Positions 1-8,901 of a stretch of 64,000 bases of DNA are shown piece by piece. The first letter of the stretch is position 1; the number at the start of each line of letters is the position of its first letter. Location: contig OY769916.1 of NCBI GenBank assembly GCA_963669265.1, positions 1,178,001 to 1,242,000 on the forward strand, given 5' to 3'. The notes under the pieces are model-generated. The model was not told the origin of the DNA and did not search any database. It saw only the letters and a list, made by a program, of their open reading frames with translations. The DNA comes from SZUA-547 sp963669265 (GTDB lineage: Bacteria; Pseudomonadota; Alphaproteobacteria; Rhodobacterales; Rhodobacteraceae). A program made the position numbers and the translations under genes.

Positions 1-3000
1 ACGCGCTTTCCGGCGCGACGCAGGACCATCCGGACGCGAGTTCCGTGGGGACCTCCGAGGGGATCTCGGAGAGCTTCACCGTGGTGGTTCTGGACGATGA
101 CGGCTCCTCGGCCAGCGACACGCTGGTCGTCGAGGTGCTCGACGACGGGCCGGAGGCGGCCGATGACAGCGCGACGCAGACGGTGGAGGACGAGGCGGTC
201 ACGGTGACGGTGACCGTCAACGACGTGACGGGCGCGGATCTTGTCGATCTCGCGACGGGCGTCGAGGCGGTCTCGGGCACGCTGACGGGGTCCGGATCGC
301 TGTCTTATGACGGGTCCGGGACGTTCACCTACACGCCGGCCGCGGGCGAGACCGGGACGGTCAGCTTCGACTATCAGCTCACCGATGGCGACGGGGATCC
401 GTCGACGGCGACGGTGGTGATCGATCTTCTGGCGGATTCCACGCCTTCGGTGACGGTGGACCCCGGCGAGGTGAACGAGGCGGCTCTGGACGATGACGGG
501 TCGAGCCCGACGCTGGACACGGAGACGGACACGGGCGCGATTTCGATCAGCCTTGGCGGCGACGATCTGGCGGCGTCGAACGGGCTGACCATCGACGGGG
601 TGGACGTGACGTCGGGCGGCCAGGTCTCGGGGACTTACGGGTTGCTGGACGTGATCGCGGCCGGCGGCACCTACAGCTGGAGCTACGCGCTTTCCGGCGC
701 GACGCAGGACCATCCGGACGCGAGTTCCGTGGGGACCTCCGAGGGGATCTCGGAGAGCTTCACCGTGGTGGTTCTGGACGATGACGGCTCCTCGGCCAGC
801 GACACGCTGGTCGTCGAGGTGCTCGACGACGGGCCGGAGGCGGCCGATGACAGCGCGACGCAGACGGTGGAGGACGAGGCGGTCACGGTGACGGTGACCG
901 TCAACGACGTGACGGGCGCGGATCTTGTCGATCTCGCGACGGGCGTCGAGGCGGTCTCGGGCACGCTGACGGGGTCCGGATCGCTGTCTTATGACGGGTC
1001 CGGGACGTTCACCTACACGCCGGCCGCGGGCGAGACCGGGACGGTCAGCTTCGACTATCAGCTCACCGATGGCGACGGGGATCCGTCGACGGCGACGGTG
1101 GTGATCGATCTTCTGGCGGATTCCACGCCTTCGGTGACGGTGGACCCCGGCGAGGTGAACGAGGCGGCTCTGGACGATGACGGGTCGAGCCCGACGCTGG
1201 ACACGGAGACGGACACGGGCGCGATTTCGATCAGCCTTGGCGGCGACGATCTGGCGGCGTCGAACGGGCTGACCATCGACGGGGTGGACGTGACGTCGGG
1301 CGGCCAGGTCTCGGGGACTTACGGGTTGCTGGACGTGATCGCGGCCGGCGGCACCTACAGCTGGAGCTACGCGCTTTCCGGCGCGACGCAGGACCATCCG
1401 GACGCGAGTTCCGTGGGGACCTCCGAGGGGATCTCGGAGAGCTTCACCGTGGTGGTTCTGGACGATGACGGCTCCTCGGCCAGCGACACGCTGGTCGTCG
1501 AGGTGCTCGACGACGGGCCGGAGGCGGCCGATGACAGCGCGACGCAGACGGTGGAGGACGAGGCGGTCACGGTGACGGTGACCGTCAACGACGTGACGGG
1601 CGCGGATCTTGTCGATCTCGCGACGGGCGTCGAGGCGGTCTCGGGCACGCTGACGGGGTCCGGATCGCTGTCTTATGACGGGTCCGGGACGTTCACCTAC
1701 ACGCCGGCCGCGGGCGAGACCGGGACGGTCAGCTTCGACTATCAGCTCACCGATGGCGACGGGGATCCGTCGACGGCGACGGTGGTGATCGATCTTCTGG
1801 CGGATTCCACGCCTTCGGTGACGGTGGACCCCGGCGAGGTGAACGAGGCGGCTCTGGACGATGACGGGTCGAGCCCGACGCTGGACACGGAGACGGACAC
1901 GGGCGCGATTTCGATCAGCCTTGGCGGCGACGATCTGGCGGCGTCGAACGGGCTGACCATCGACGGGGTGGACGTGACGTCGGGCGGCCAGGTCTCGGGG
2001 ACTTACGGGTTGCTGGACGTGATCGCGGCCGGCGGCACCTACAGCTGGAGCTACGCGCTTTCCGGCGCGACGCAGGACCATCCGGACGCGAGTTCCGTGG
2101 GGACCTCCGAGGGGATCTCGGAGAGCTTCACCGTGGTGGTTCTGGACGATGACGGCTCCTCGGCCAGCGACACGCTGGTCGTCGAGGTGCTCGACGACGG
2201 GCCGGAGGCGGCCGATGACAGCGCGACGCAGACGGTGGAGGACGAGGCGGTCACGGTGACGGTGACCGTCAACGACGTGACGGGCGCGGATCTTGTCGAT
2301 CTCGCGACGGGCGTCGAGGCGGTCTCGGGCACGCTGACGGGGTCCGGATCGCTGTCTTATGACGGGTCCGGGACGTTCACCTACACGCCGGCCGCGGGCG
2401 AGACCGGGACGGTCAGCTTCGACTATCAGCTCACCGATGGCGACGGGGATCCGTCGACGGCGACGGTGGTGATCGATCTTCTGGCGGATTCCACGCCTTC
2501 GGTGACGGTGGACCCCGGCGAGGTGAACGAGGCGGCTCTGGACGATGACGGGTCGAGCCCGACGCTGGACACGGAGACGGACACGGGCGCGATTTCGATC
2601 AGCCTTGGCGGCGACGATCTGGCGGCGTCGAACGGGCTGACCATCGACGGGGTGGACGTGACGTCGGGCGGCCAGGTCTCGGGGACTTACGGGTTGCTGG
2701 ACGTGATCGCGGCCGGCGGCACCTACAGCTGGAGCTACGCGCTTTCCGGCGCGACGCAGGACCATCCGGACGCGAGTTCCGTGGGGACCTCCGAGGGGAT
2801 CTCGGAGAGCTTCACCGTGGTGGTTCTGGACGATGACGGCTCCTCGGCCAGCGACACGCTGGTCGTCGAGGTGCTCGACGACGGGCCGGAGGCGGCCGAT
2901 GACAGCGCGACGCAGACGGTGGAGGACGAGGCGGTCACGGTGACGGTGACCGTCAACGACGTGACGGGCGCGGATCTTGTCGATCTCGCGACGGGCGTCG

Positions 3001-4275
3001 AGGCGGTCTCGGGCACGCTGACGGGGTCCGGATCGCTGTCTTATGACGGGTCCGGGACGTTCACCTACACGCCGGCCGCGGGCGAGACCGGGACGGTCAG
3101 CTTCGACTATCAGCTCACCGATGGCGACGGGGATCCGTCGACGGCGACGGTGGTGATCGATCTTCTGGCGGATTCCACGCCTTCGGTGACGGTGGACCCC
3201 GGCGAGGTGAACGAGGCGGCTCTGGACGATGACGGGTCGAGCCCGACGCTGGACACGGAGACGGACACGGGCGCGATTTCGATCAGCCTTGGCGGCGACG
3301 ATCTGGCGGCGTCGAACGGGCTGACCATCGACGGGGTGGACGTGACGTCGGGCGGCCAGGTCTCGGGGACTTACGGGTTGCTGGACGTGATCGCGGCCGG
3401 CGGCACCTACAGCTGGAGCTACGCGCTTTCCGGCGCGACGCAGGACCATCCGGACGCGAGTTCCGTGGGGACCTCCGAGGGGATCTCGGAGAGCTTCACC
3501 GTGGTGGTTCTGGACGATGACGGCTCCTCGGCCAGCGACACGCTGGTCGTCGAGGTGCTCGACGACGGGCCGGAGGCGGCCGATGACAGCGCGACGCAGA
3601 CGGTGGAGGACGAGGCGGTCACGGTGACGGTGACCGTCAACGACGTGACGGGCGCGGATCTTGTCGATCTCGCGACGGGCGTCGAGGCGGTCTCGGGCAC
3701 GCTGACGGGGTCCGGATCGCTGTCTTATGACGGGTCCGGGACGTTCACCTACACGCCGGCCGCGGGCGAGACCGGGACGGTCAGCTTCGACTATCAGCTC
3801 ACCGATGGCGACGGGGATCCGTCGACGGCGACGGTGGTGATCGATCTTCTGGCGGATTCCACGCCTTCGGTGACGGTGGACCCCGGCGAGGTGAACGAGG
3901 CGGCTCTGGACGATGACGGGTCGAGCCCGACGCTGGACACGGAGACGGACACGGGCGCGATTTCGATCAGCCTTGGCGGCGACGATCTGGCGGCGTCGAA
4001 CGGGCTGACCATCGACGGGGTGGACGTGACGTCGGGCGGCCAGGTCTCGGGGACTTACGGGTTGCTGGACGTGATCGCGGCCGGCGGCACCTACAGCTGG
4101 AGCTACGCGCTTTCCGGCGCGACGCAGGACCATCCGGACGCGAGTTCCGTGGGGACCTCCGAGGGGATCTCGGAGAGCTTCACCGTGGTGGTTCTGGACG
4201 ATGACGGCTCCTCGGCCAGCGACACGCTGGTCGTCGAGGTGCTCGACGACGGGCCGGAGGCGGCCGATGACAGCG
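1..4275 (+). repeat. 684-bp perfect in-frame tandem repeat array (at least 6.25 copies)
   Basis: The sequence repeats with a period of 684 bp; the same phase recurs at 1, 685, 1369, 2053, 2737 and 3421. I compared several aligned stretches of different copies and saw no base difference. Similarity stops abruptly at 4276, where the unit would continue with CGACGCAGACGG but AAAGCATTGCGG follows. The window starts inside the array, so the true copy number is unknown. Because 684 is divisible by three, gain or loss of units keeps the adhesin frame and only changes its length. Confidence 0.97.
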
Positions 4276-7019
4276 AAAGCATTGCGGCGGGGCAGTTCGG
4301 GCCCGCCACAGGCAATGTGATTACAGGAACCGACGACGGCGTCGTCACGGACAGTAACACGACCGATGGCGGCGCGGATGTGAAGGGCGCGGACTACGCC
4401 AGCGTGACCTCGGTCGTGTTCGATAGCGGGACCGGAACCACGACAATCTCTGTTGATGCGGATGGTGAAATCATCGCCGGCGCGTATGGCGTTCTGACCA
4501 TCGCCAGCGACGGCGCCTATTCCTATACGCGGAACGTCGACTCGCCGGGCGGGGTGAGCGACGTGTTCACCTACACGCTGACCGATGGCGATAGCGATAC
4601 GGACACAGCCGATCTGACAATCGCGATCGAGAACGCCACGCCAACGATCACAGCAGAGGACGGCGCAGCCGATGAGGCGGCGATCAACGACGTGGGGACG
4701 ACGCCTTCATCGAACGGCGAGTTTTCCACTGGAACCATTAGCTTTGCCTCTCCCGATGGCGTGAAAACGTTGCGGATAGGCGGCGAGACGATTTTCGACG
4801 CGAATGGGGGCGCGACGGTCTCTTCGGTGGCGACCGCACTGGGCGTGTTGCTCGTCACCCGGATAGATATCGCCGCAGGCATGGTGGACTACACCTATGT
4901 ACTGACCGACGCGGGGGATCATTCCGGCGGCGCTGGCGTGTCCGACTCGTTCGCCGTTGAAATCACGGATTTAGACGACGACATCGCGACGGACACCCTG
5001 ATGATCGATGTCAGCGACGACGCGCCGCTGCCTTACGCTCCTACGCCGACGTCGTTCTCGGACACTGGCGAGCAGATCGCGACCGCGCCTCTCAACAGCA
5101 TCATTGGCGCGGACGGATTGAGTGACACTGATCCGATTGTCTTTACAGGCGGGACTGACGGCGACCCGCTGATTGGCATTGTGGAGGGGACGTCTCGGAC
5201 GCTGACCTCAGAGAACCGCGACATTTTGCTGGAAGGGTTCGGCACAAGTGAATTGCGCGCTTACACCGTCAGCTTTCTTGGCGTGGAGCGCACGGTGTTC
5301 ACCGCCACGCTCGACCCTGAGACCGATACTTACGAGATCGATTGGGATGCGACGATCGACACTCGCATCACCGGCGCCTTCATAGAGTTCCCTGCGGGCA
5401 ACAACGCGTGGCTGGGGGTCAACGGATTCCCGTCCGATGAGTTTATCGACATCGAGGACCCGGCCGATGATTTGATGAATGAGTTCACGGACCTGCTGAT
5501 CACGCCGATTGGTGGCGGCACGCTGAACTCAAGCAACAACGATATCGGGGTCGGCAACCAGCAAGTTGGCGCGGGACAGGGCGTGCGGATCGACTATGTC
5601 TTCAACCTGGAGCGCGATGATCCATTGGATGAGAAGGACCCGGACGGCTACCTGTTCACCGATCACAGCACAGCGGGCATCGTCTCGTTCACCATCATCG
5701 AGCTTCAAGGCAACCGGGACGCCTTTGCGACGGTGCGCATCTCCGCATTTCTCGACGGCGATGGCGACAAGATCCTTTCTGAGGACCTTGTTCCGATCGA
5801 CGCCGACTCCATCACCATCGTTCCGTCCCCGAATCCAACGCGCAATCAGGAGCCTGAAATAGTGGACATGGGGGACGGCACCTTCGTGATCACCGGGTTG
5901 ATTCCGCTGGATCAGGTGTTCTTCGCCGGAGAGAGCAATTTTGACGCGATAGCGATGGAGAATGCGTCTGAGGTCATCAATCCAGAAACCGGCGACGAAT
6001 TTGATGGCGATGCTTTCGGTCTCGGCGGCTTTGGTTTCGGCGGCCGGGATGCCGAGATTCGGTTCGAGCTCGAAACGACTGTCACCGACGCTGATGGAGA
6101 CCAGGCGACGGGAGAGATTGAGGTCTTCGTCTCTCCACCAGACCGCGTCATCGTGGGAGACTTGGCAAGCGACGTTCTGGCCGCGACCCCAGACCCGGAT
6201 ACGTTTGCGGGAACTGACGGCGTCGACCTGGTGAGCTACGCGGACGCGGCTTCGACCGACGGAGCGACCGCCGGGCTGGTTGTCGATTTCTTAAACCCAG
6301 CAGCAAATACCGGCGCAGCAGCGGGCGATTTCTACTCAGGGATTGAGGGCGTCATCGGTTCGGATTTCAACGACGTGCTGCGTGGGGATAATCTGGACAA
6401 TATCTTCGAAGGCCTGGCGGGAAGCGACGTCATCTCGGGCGGCCTGGGCGCGGACACGGCGAGCTATGACTTGGTCGGCGCCGGGGTAGGCGATACATCC
6501 ACCCAAGGCGTCGACGTCGATCTGGGCGCCGGCATGACGACCGAGGACGGCTATGGCGCAACAGACTCGCTAACCTCGATTGAGAACGTTATCGGCTCGG
6601 CCTTTGACGACACGCTTGCCGGCGACGATGGCGTCAACCAGATCATTGGCGGCGCTGGCGATGACATGCTGAGCGGGGGGCTGGGCGCAGACATTCTGAC
6701 CGGCGGGGCCGGGTCAGATGCCTTCATCTATGATGATGCGGCGTTGGCGGAAGCCGCTGTCGACATCATCACTGACTACGCGTTCGGCTCGGACATCATC
6801 GATCTCACGGGGATTTCGCTGACCATCGGCGCGGGCGGGGACATATCCGACTATGTCTCGCTGGCCGATTCCGGCGCGGTACAGCTTCTCGTCGATGTGG
6901 ACGGGGACGGCGCTGGGGCGATCGCCGTGGCGAGCTTCGCCAGCGAGGTCGTCGCGGTGATGGTGACGTATGACGAGGTCGGCGGCGGAGCGGGGCAAAC
7001 AGCGACAATCACTTTGTAA
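1..7019 (+). CDS. giant RTX/T1SS-143 repeat adhesin, 3' part
   Basis: Reading is open from position 3 to the TAA at 7017-7019, and the 5' end lies outside the window, so at least 2338 codons are visible. The protein is very acidic and rich in Asp, Gly, Thr and Ser, with almost no Cys. From the left it has six and a quarter copies of a 228-residue unit. Each unit pairs a cadherin/VCBS-like strand module (TPAAGETGTVSFDYQLTDGD) with a T1SS-143-type module (VNEAALDDDGSSPTLDTE). Diverged copies of both modules follow (about 4276-5030), then about 1.1 kb I do not recognise, containing an EF-hand-like DGDGDKILSED. Two RTX blocks with GGxGxD-type nonapeptides (GGAGDDMLSGGLGADILTGG) lie at about 6340-6720. 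The last 90 residues fit a type I secretion C-terminal target. Such proteins are exported in one step by an HlyB/HlyD/TolC-type machine and fold with calcium outside the cell. No transporter genes are visible here. A role in adhesion or biofilm is inferred. Confidence 0.9.
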   Translation, partial: ALSGATQDHPDASSVGTSEGISESFTVVVLDDDGSSASDTLVVEVLDDGPEAADDSATQTVEDEAVTVTVTVNDVTGADLVDLATGVEAVSGTLTGSGSLSYDGSGTFTYTPAAGETGTVSFDYQLTDGDGDPSTATVVIDLLADSTPSVTVDPGEVNEAALDDDGSSPTLDTETDTGAISISLGGDDLAASNGLTIDGVDVTSGGQVSGTYGLLDVIAAGGTYSWSYALSGATQDHPDASSVGTSEGISESFTVVVLDDDGSSASDTLVVEVLDDGPEAADDSATQTVEDEAVTVTVTVNDVTGADLVDLATGVEAVSGTLTGSGSLSYDGSGTFTYTPAAGETGTVSFDYQLTDGDGDPSTATVVIDLLADSTPSVTVDPGEVNEAALDDDGSSPTLDTETDTGAISISLGGDDLAASNGLTIDGVDVTSGGQVSGTYGLLDVIAAGGTYSWSYALSGATQDHPDASSVGTSEGISESFTVVVLDDDGSSASDTLVVEVLDDGPEAADDSATQTVEDEAVTVTVTVNDVTGADLVDLATGVEAVSGTLTGSGSLSYDGSGTFTYTPAAGETGTVSFDYQLTDGDGDPSTATVVIDLLADSTPSVTVDPGEVNEAALDDDGSSPTLDTETDTGAISISLGGDDLAASNGLTIDGVDVTSGGQVSGTYGLLDVIAAGGTYSWSYALSGATQDHPDASSVGTSEGISESFTVVVLDDDGSSASDTLVVEVLDDGPEAADDSATQTVEDEAVTVTVTVNDVTGADLVDLATGVEAVSGTLTGSGSLSYDGSGTFTYTPAAGETGTVSFDYQLTDGDGDPSTATVVIDLLADSTPSVTVDPGEVNEAALDDDGSSPTLDTETDTGAISISLGGDDLAASNGLTIDGVDVTSGGQVSGTYGLLDVIAAGGTYSWSYALSGATQDHPDASSVGTSEGISESFTVVVLDDDGSSASDTLVVEVLDDGPEAADDSATQTVEDEAVTVTVTVNDVTGADLVDLATGVEAVSGTLTGSGSLSYDGSGTFTYTPAAGETGTVSFDYQLTDGDGDPSTATVVIDLLADSTPSVTVDPGEVNEAALDDDGSSPTLDTETDTGAISISLGGDDLAASNGLTIDGVDVTSGGQVSGTYGLLDVIAAGGTYSWSYALSGATQDHPDASSVGTSEGISESFTVVVLDDDGSSASDTLVVEVLDDGPEAADDSATQTVEDEAVTVTVTVNDVTGADLVDLATGVEAVSGTLTGSGSLSYDGSGTFTYTPAAGETGTVSFDYQLTDGDGDPSTATVVIDLLADSTPSVTVDPGEVNEAALDDDGSSPTLDTETDTGAISISLGGDDLAASNGLTIDGVDVTSGGQVSGTYGLLDVIAAGGTYSWSYALSGATQDHPDASSVGTSEGISESFTVVVLDDDGSSASDTLVVEVLDDGPEAADDSESIAAGQFGPATGNVITGTDDGVVTDSNTTDGGADVKGADYASVTSVVFDSGTGTTTISVDADGEIIAGAYGVLTIASDGAYSYTRNVDSPGGVSDVFTYTLTDGDSDTDTADLTIAIENATPTITAEDGAADEAAINDVGTTPSSNGEFSTGTISFASPDGVKTLRIGGETIFDANGGATVSSVATALGVLLVTRIDIAAGMVDYTYVLTDAGDHSGGAGVSDSFAVEITDLDDDIATDTLMIDVSDDAPLPYAPTPTSFSDTGEQIATAPLNSIIGADGLSDTDPIVFTGGTDGDPLIGIVEGTSRTLTSENRDILLEGFGTSELRAYTVSFLGVERTVFTATLDPETDTYEIDWDATIDTRITGAFIEFPAGNNAWLGVNGFPSDEFIDIEDPADDLMNEFTDLLITPIGGGTLNSSNNDIGVGNQQVGAGQGVRIDYVFNLERDDPLDEKDPDGYLFTDHSTAGIVSFTIIELQGNRDAFATVRISAFLDGDGDKILSEDLVPIDADSITIVPSPNPTRNQEPEIVDMGDGTFVITGLIPLDQVFFAGESNFDAIAMENASEVINPETGDEFDGDAFGLGGFGFGGRDAEIRFELETTVTDADGDQATGEIEVFVSPPDRVIVGDLASDVLAATPDPDTFAGTDGVDLVSYADAASTDGATAGLVVDFLNPAANTGAAAGDFYSGIEGVIGSDFNDVLRGDNLDNIFEGLAGSDVISGGLGADTASYDLVGAGVGDTSTQGVDVDLGAGMTTEDGYGATDSLTSIENVIGSAFDDTLAGDDGVNQIIGGAGDDMLSGGLGADILTGGAGSDAFIYDDAALAEAAVDIITDYAFGSDIIDLTGISLTIGAGGDISDYVSLADSGAVQLLVDVDGDGAGAIAVASFASEVVAVMVTYDEVGGGAGQTATITL

Positions 7020-7257
7020 GGCTGGCTATCAAAGCCACGGGCGATGGGTGCGGGTTGGTTAACGGAGCGCCGCTATCGCCTCGCAAAACTCGTTTCCTAG
7101 ACATGCAAACGTGGCGACGACGGTCGCGAATTTGTTTAACTCGCCGATAACCGGCGAGAGCCTAAACCCTCTGCGACGGCGATGAGACCAATTGATGCGC
7201 AGGATAATCGGCCGAGAGCCGTTCGGTTGGGTCAGAATTCGACGAAGACTGTGTAAG
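7020..7257. other. intergenic region after the RTX gene
   Basis: I see no coding gene here. It has a perfect 7-bp stem with a 5-base loop at 7140-7158 (CTCGCCG/CGGCGAG) without a clear T-run on either strand, and a short TGGCT/AGCCA stem just after the RTX stop. Neither is a convincing intrinsic terminator. The convergent tRNA-Arg gene begins at 7258. Confidence 0.4.
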
Positions 7258-7334
7258 TGGCGCGCCGAGGAGGATTCGAACCCCCGACCCCCAGATTCGT
7301 AGTCTGGTGCTCTATCCAGCTGAGCTATCGGCGC
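7258..7334 (-). tRNA. tRNA-Arg (anticodon ACG)
   Basis: Read on the minus strand, the 77-nt sequence folds as a complete cloverleaf. The acceptor stem is GCGCCGA/TCGGCGC, the D-arm contains AGCTCAGCTGGATAGAGC, the anticodon stem CCAGA/TCTGG encloses loop CTACGAA (anticodon ACG), and the T-arm has GGTTCGAATCC. The discriminator is G and the 3' CCA is encoded at 7258-7260. ACG is read as ICG after TadA deamination and decodes CGU, CGC and CGA. Confidence 0.97.
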
Positions 7335-7394
7335 CCCGGATCGGCTGCAAGCCGACCAAAGATCATCCCATCGATATCCATCGACGAGGCCGGT

Positions 7395-7423
7395 GTGATA
7401 GTCCCGGCCATCTATAGATGCAA
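7395..7423 (-). promoter_or_regulatory. candidate promoter for tRNA-Arg
   Basis: On the minus strand a TTGCAT hexamer (7418-7423) and a TATCAC hexamer (7395-7400) are separated by exactly 17 bp, about 60 nt upstream of the mature tRNA 5' end. The hexamers match the sigma-70 consensus only moderately. The same 113-nt gap between kinase and tRNA holds a 12-bp palindrome at 7409-7420 and GGCCGG/CCGGCC inverted arms around the -10, so a regulated or read-through arrangement is equally possible. Confidence 0.3.
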
Positions 7424-7447
7424 GAGGCGATTTTCGCCGCGCGACGC

Positions 7448-8830
7448 TTAATTCGCATCCGGCAGCACCATCCGGAACGTGGTCCCCTGTGTCGAGGTCG
7501 ACGCCAGTTCCAGCGCGCCGCTATGGGCCTGGACCAGCTCATGCGCGATGGCGAGGCCCAGCCCGGTGCCGCCCCGTCTGGCGCCTCCGCGGAACGGCTG
7601 GAAGAGGTGCTTGATCGCCTCGGTCGGCAGGCCTGGCCCGTCATCGGCGATCTCGATCTCCACCCCGTCGCCCAGATGCCGGGCGGAGACGCAAATCCGG
7701 CCGCCGCGCCCGCTGGTCGTGATCGCTTCGCCCGCATTGCGAAACAGGTTCGACATCGCCCGGTGCAGTTGTTCGGGATCGGCGTCGACCCGAAGATCAG
7801 GCGGCACCTCGTTTTCAAAAGTGATTGCGCCTTCGCCCAGCCCGATCGACTCGGCGGTCTCGTCACAGAACGCCCGCAACGCGACGCGGCGGCGTTCGGG
7901 CGCGGGCTCCTCCGCCTTGCCGTATGCGAGCGTTCGCTCGCAGAGCTTGATCGCACGATCCAGCGACCGGATCAGTTTCGGACCGGTGCGGGAGACGATC
8001 GGATCCTTGCTGCTCTCCAGCCTGTCCGCCGTCAGCTGCGCCACCGAAAGAATGTTACGAAGGTCATGGCTGATCTTCGACACCGCCTCGCCCAATTGCG
8101 CCAGATGCGCCTTCTGACTAAGGGCGGCCTGCACGTCCTGCTGCATGCCCTGAAGCGTGCGCTCCGCATCCGCCACCTCGCCTACCCGGCTGGAGGGCTG
8201 AATGACGCCGGTCGGATCGGACGGGTCCTTGCTGAACCCCGTCATGGCGTCGATGACGCCAGTGATCGGTCGCACGACAAAGCGCCGAACCGCAAAAAAG
8301 ACCAGCACCGCCGCGAACACGGAGATCACGAGCGACAGCTGGAAGATCCGCACGCCGTAATCGAGCATTTCCTGCTTGAGCTTGGTTTCGCTCAAGGTGA
8401 CCTCGATGGTGAGCCCGGCGTTGTTGGTCGGAACGCCGATCACCCGGATCACACGGTCCGGCGGCGCGGTCGCGCAATGAAACGCGTCAGCGATCAGCTG
8501 AAACGCGTTGGCGTCGCGCAGGTCGTAGCTCTGATCGATCGGCCCCGGCAGATCGCCCATCAGCACCAATTCTCTGACCTCATTGCGGCGCAGCGCTATG
8601 GCGTAGACTTCCGCATTGGTCAGCAGCTCGTCCGTCAACTCCGGTGAGACCATGTCGTCAGGCGTCGCCAGCAGCGCCAGGCTGGCGATCTGCGCCAATT
8701 GCAGTCGGTTTTGCAGAAAATCGGCGCGAAAGCGCGCGACGGAGGGCACGAAAATGAACACCTCCGCGAGCATCACGAAGATGATCGTCAGAACGAGCAA
8801 CCGGCCGGAAAGCGAACGCAGCAGCGCCAT
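7448..8830 (-). CDS. membrane sensor histidine kinase (orphan)
   Basis: A 460-residue inner-membrane two-component kinase. TM1 is about residues 8-30, a periplasmic sensor region about 31-160, TM2 about 162-181, and a HAMP-like linker follows. The HisKA H-box is SKISHDLRN with phospho-acceptor His255. The ATPase domain shows an N-box (NLFRNAGEAI, Asn365), G1 (DDGPG, about 397-401) and G2 (GGTGLGLAIAHEL). The start at 8830 was chosen over one 13 codons upstream because GGAGG lies just before it and TM1 then sits at a normal distance from the N-terminus. No response regulator gene is adjacent, so its partner must be elsewhere. The periplasmic domain matches nothing I can name, so the signal is unknown. 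Confidence 0.9.
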   Translation of the reverse strand: MALLRSLSGRLLVLTIIFVMLAEVFIFVPSVARFRADFLQNRLQLAQIASLALLATPDDMVSPELTDELLTNAEVYAIALRRNEVRELVLMGDLPGPIDQSYDLRDANAFQLIADAFHCATAPPDRVIRVIGVPTNNAGLTIEVTLSETKLKQEMLDYGVRIFQLSLVISVFAAVLVFFAVRRFVVRPITGVIDAMTGFSKDPSDPTGVIQPSSRVGEVADAERTLQGMQQDVQAALSQKAHLAQLGEAVSKISHDLRNILSVAQLTADRLESSKDPIVSRTGPKLIRSLDRAIKLCERTLAYGKAEEPAPERRRVALRAFCDETAESIGLGEGAITFENEVPPDLRVDADPEQLHRAMSNLFRNAGEAITTSGRGGRICVSARHLGDGVEIEIADDGPGLPTEAIKHLFQPFRGGARRGGTGLGLAIAHELVQAHSGALELASTSTQGTTFRMVLPDAN

Positions 8831-8901
8831 TGAGCCTCCAGAGGACGGGCCGCAACGAAACCGGCCCAATTATCCACTTATGCGAGGGACCCTACCGGCG
8901 C

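Noticed and set aside
1..4275. CRISPR array
   Set aside because: The period is 684 bp, the units abut without spacers, and they are in frame within a protein gene.
374..4360. Repeated minus-strand open frames of 72 and 93 codons within the adhesin array
   Set aside because: They recur only because the 684-bp unit is repeated; they are Ser/Thr-rich shadows with no ribosome site.
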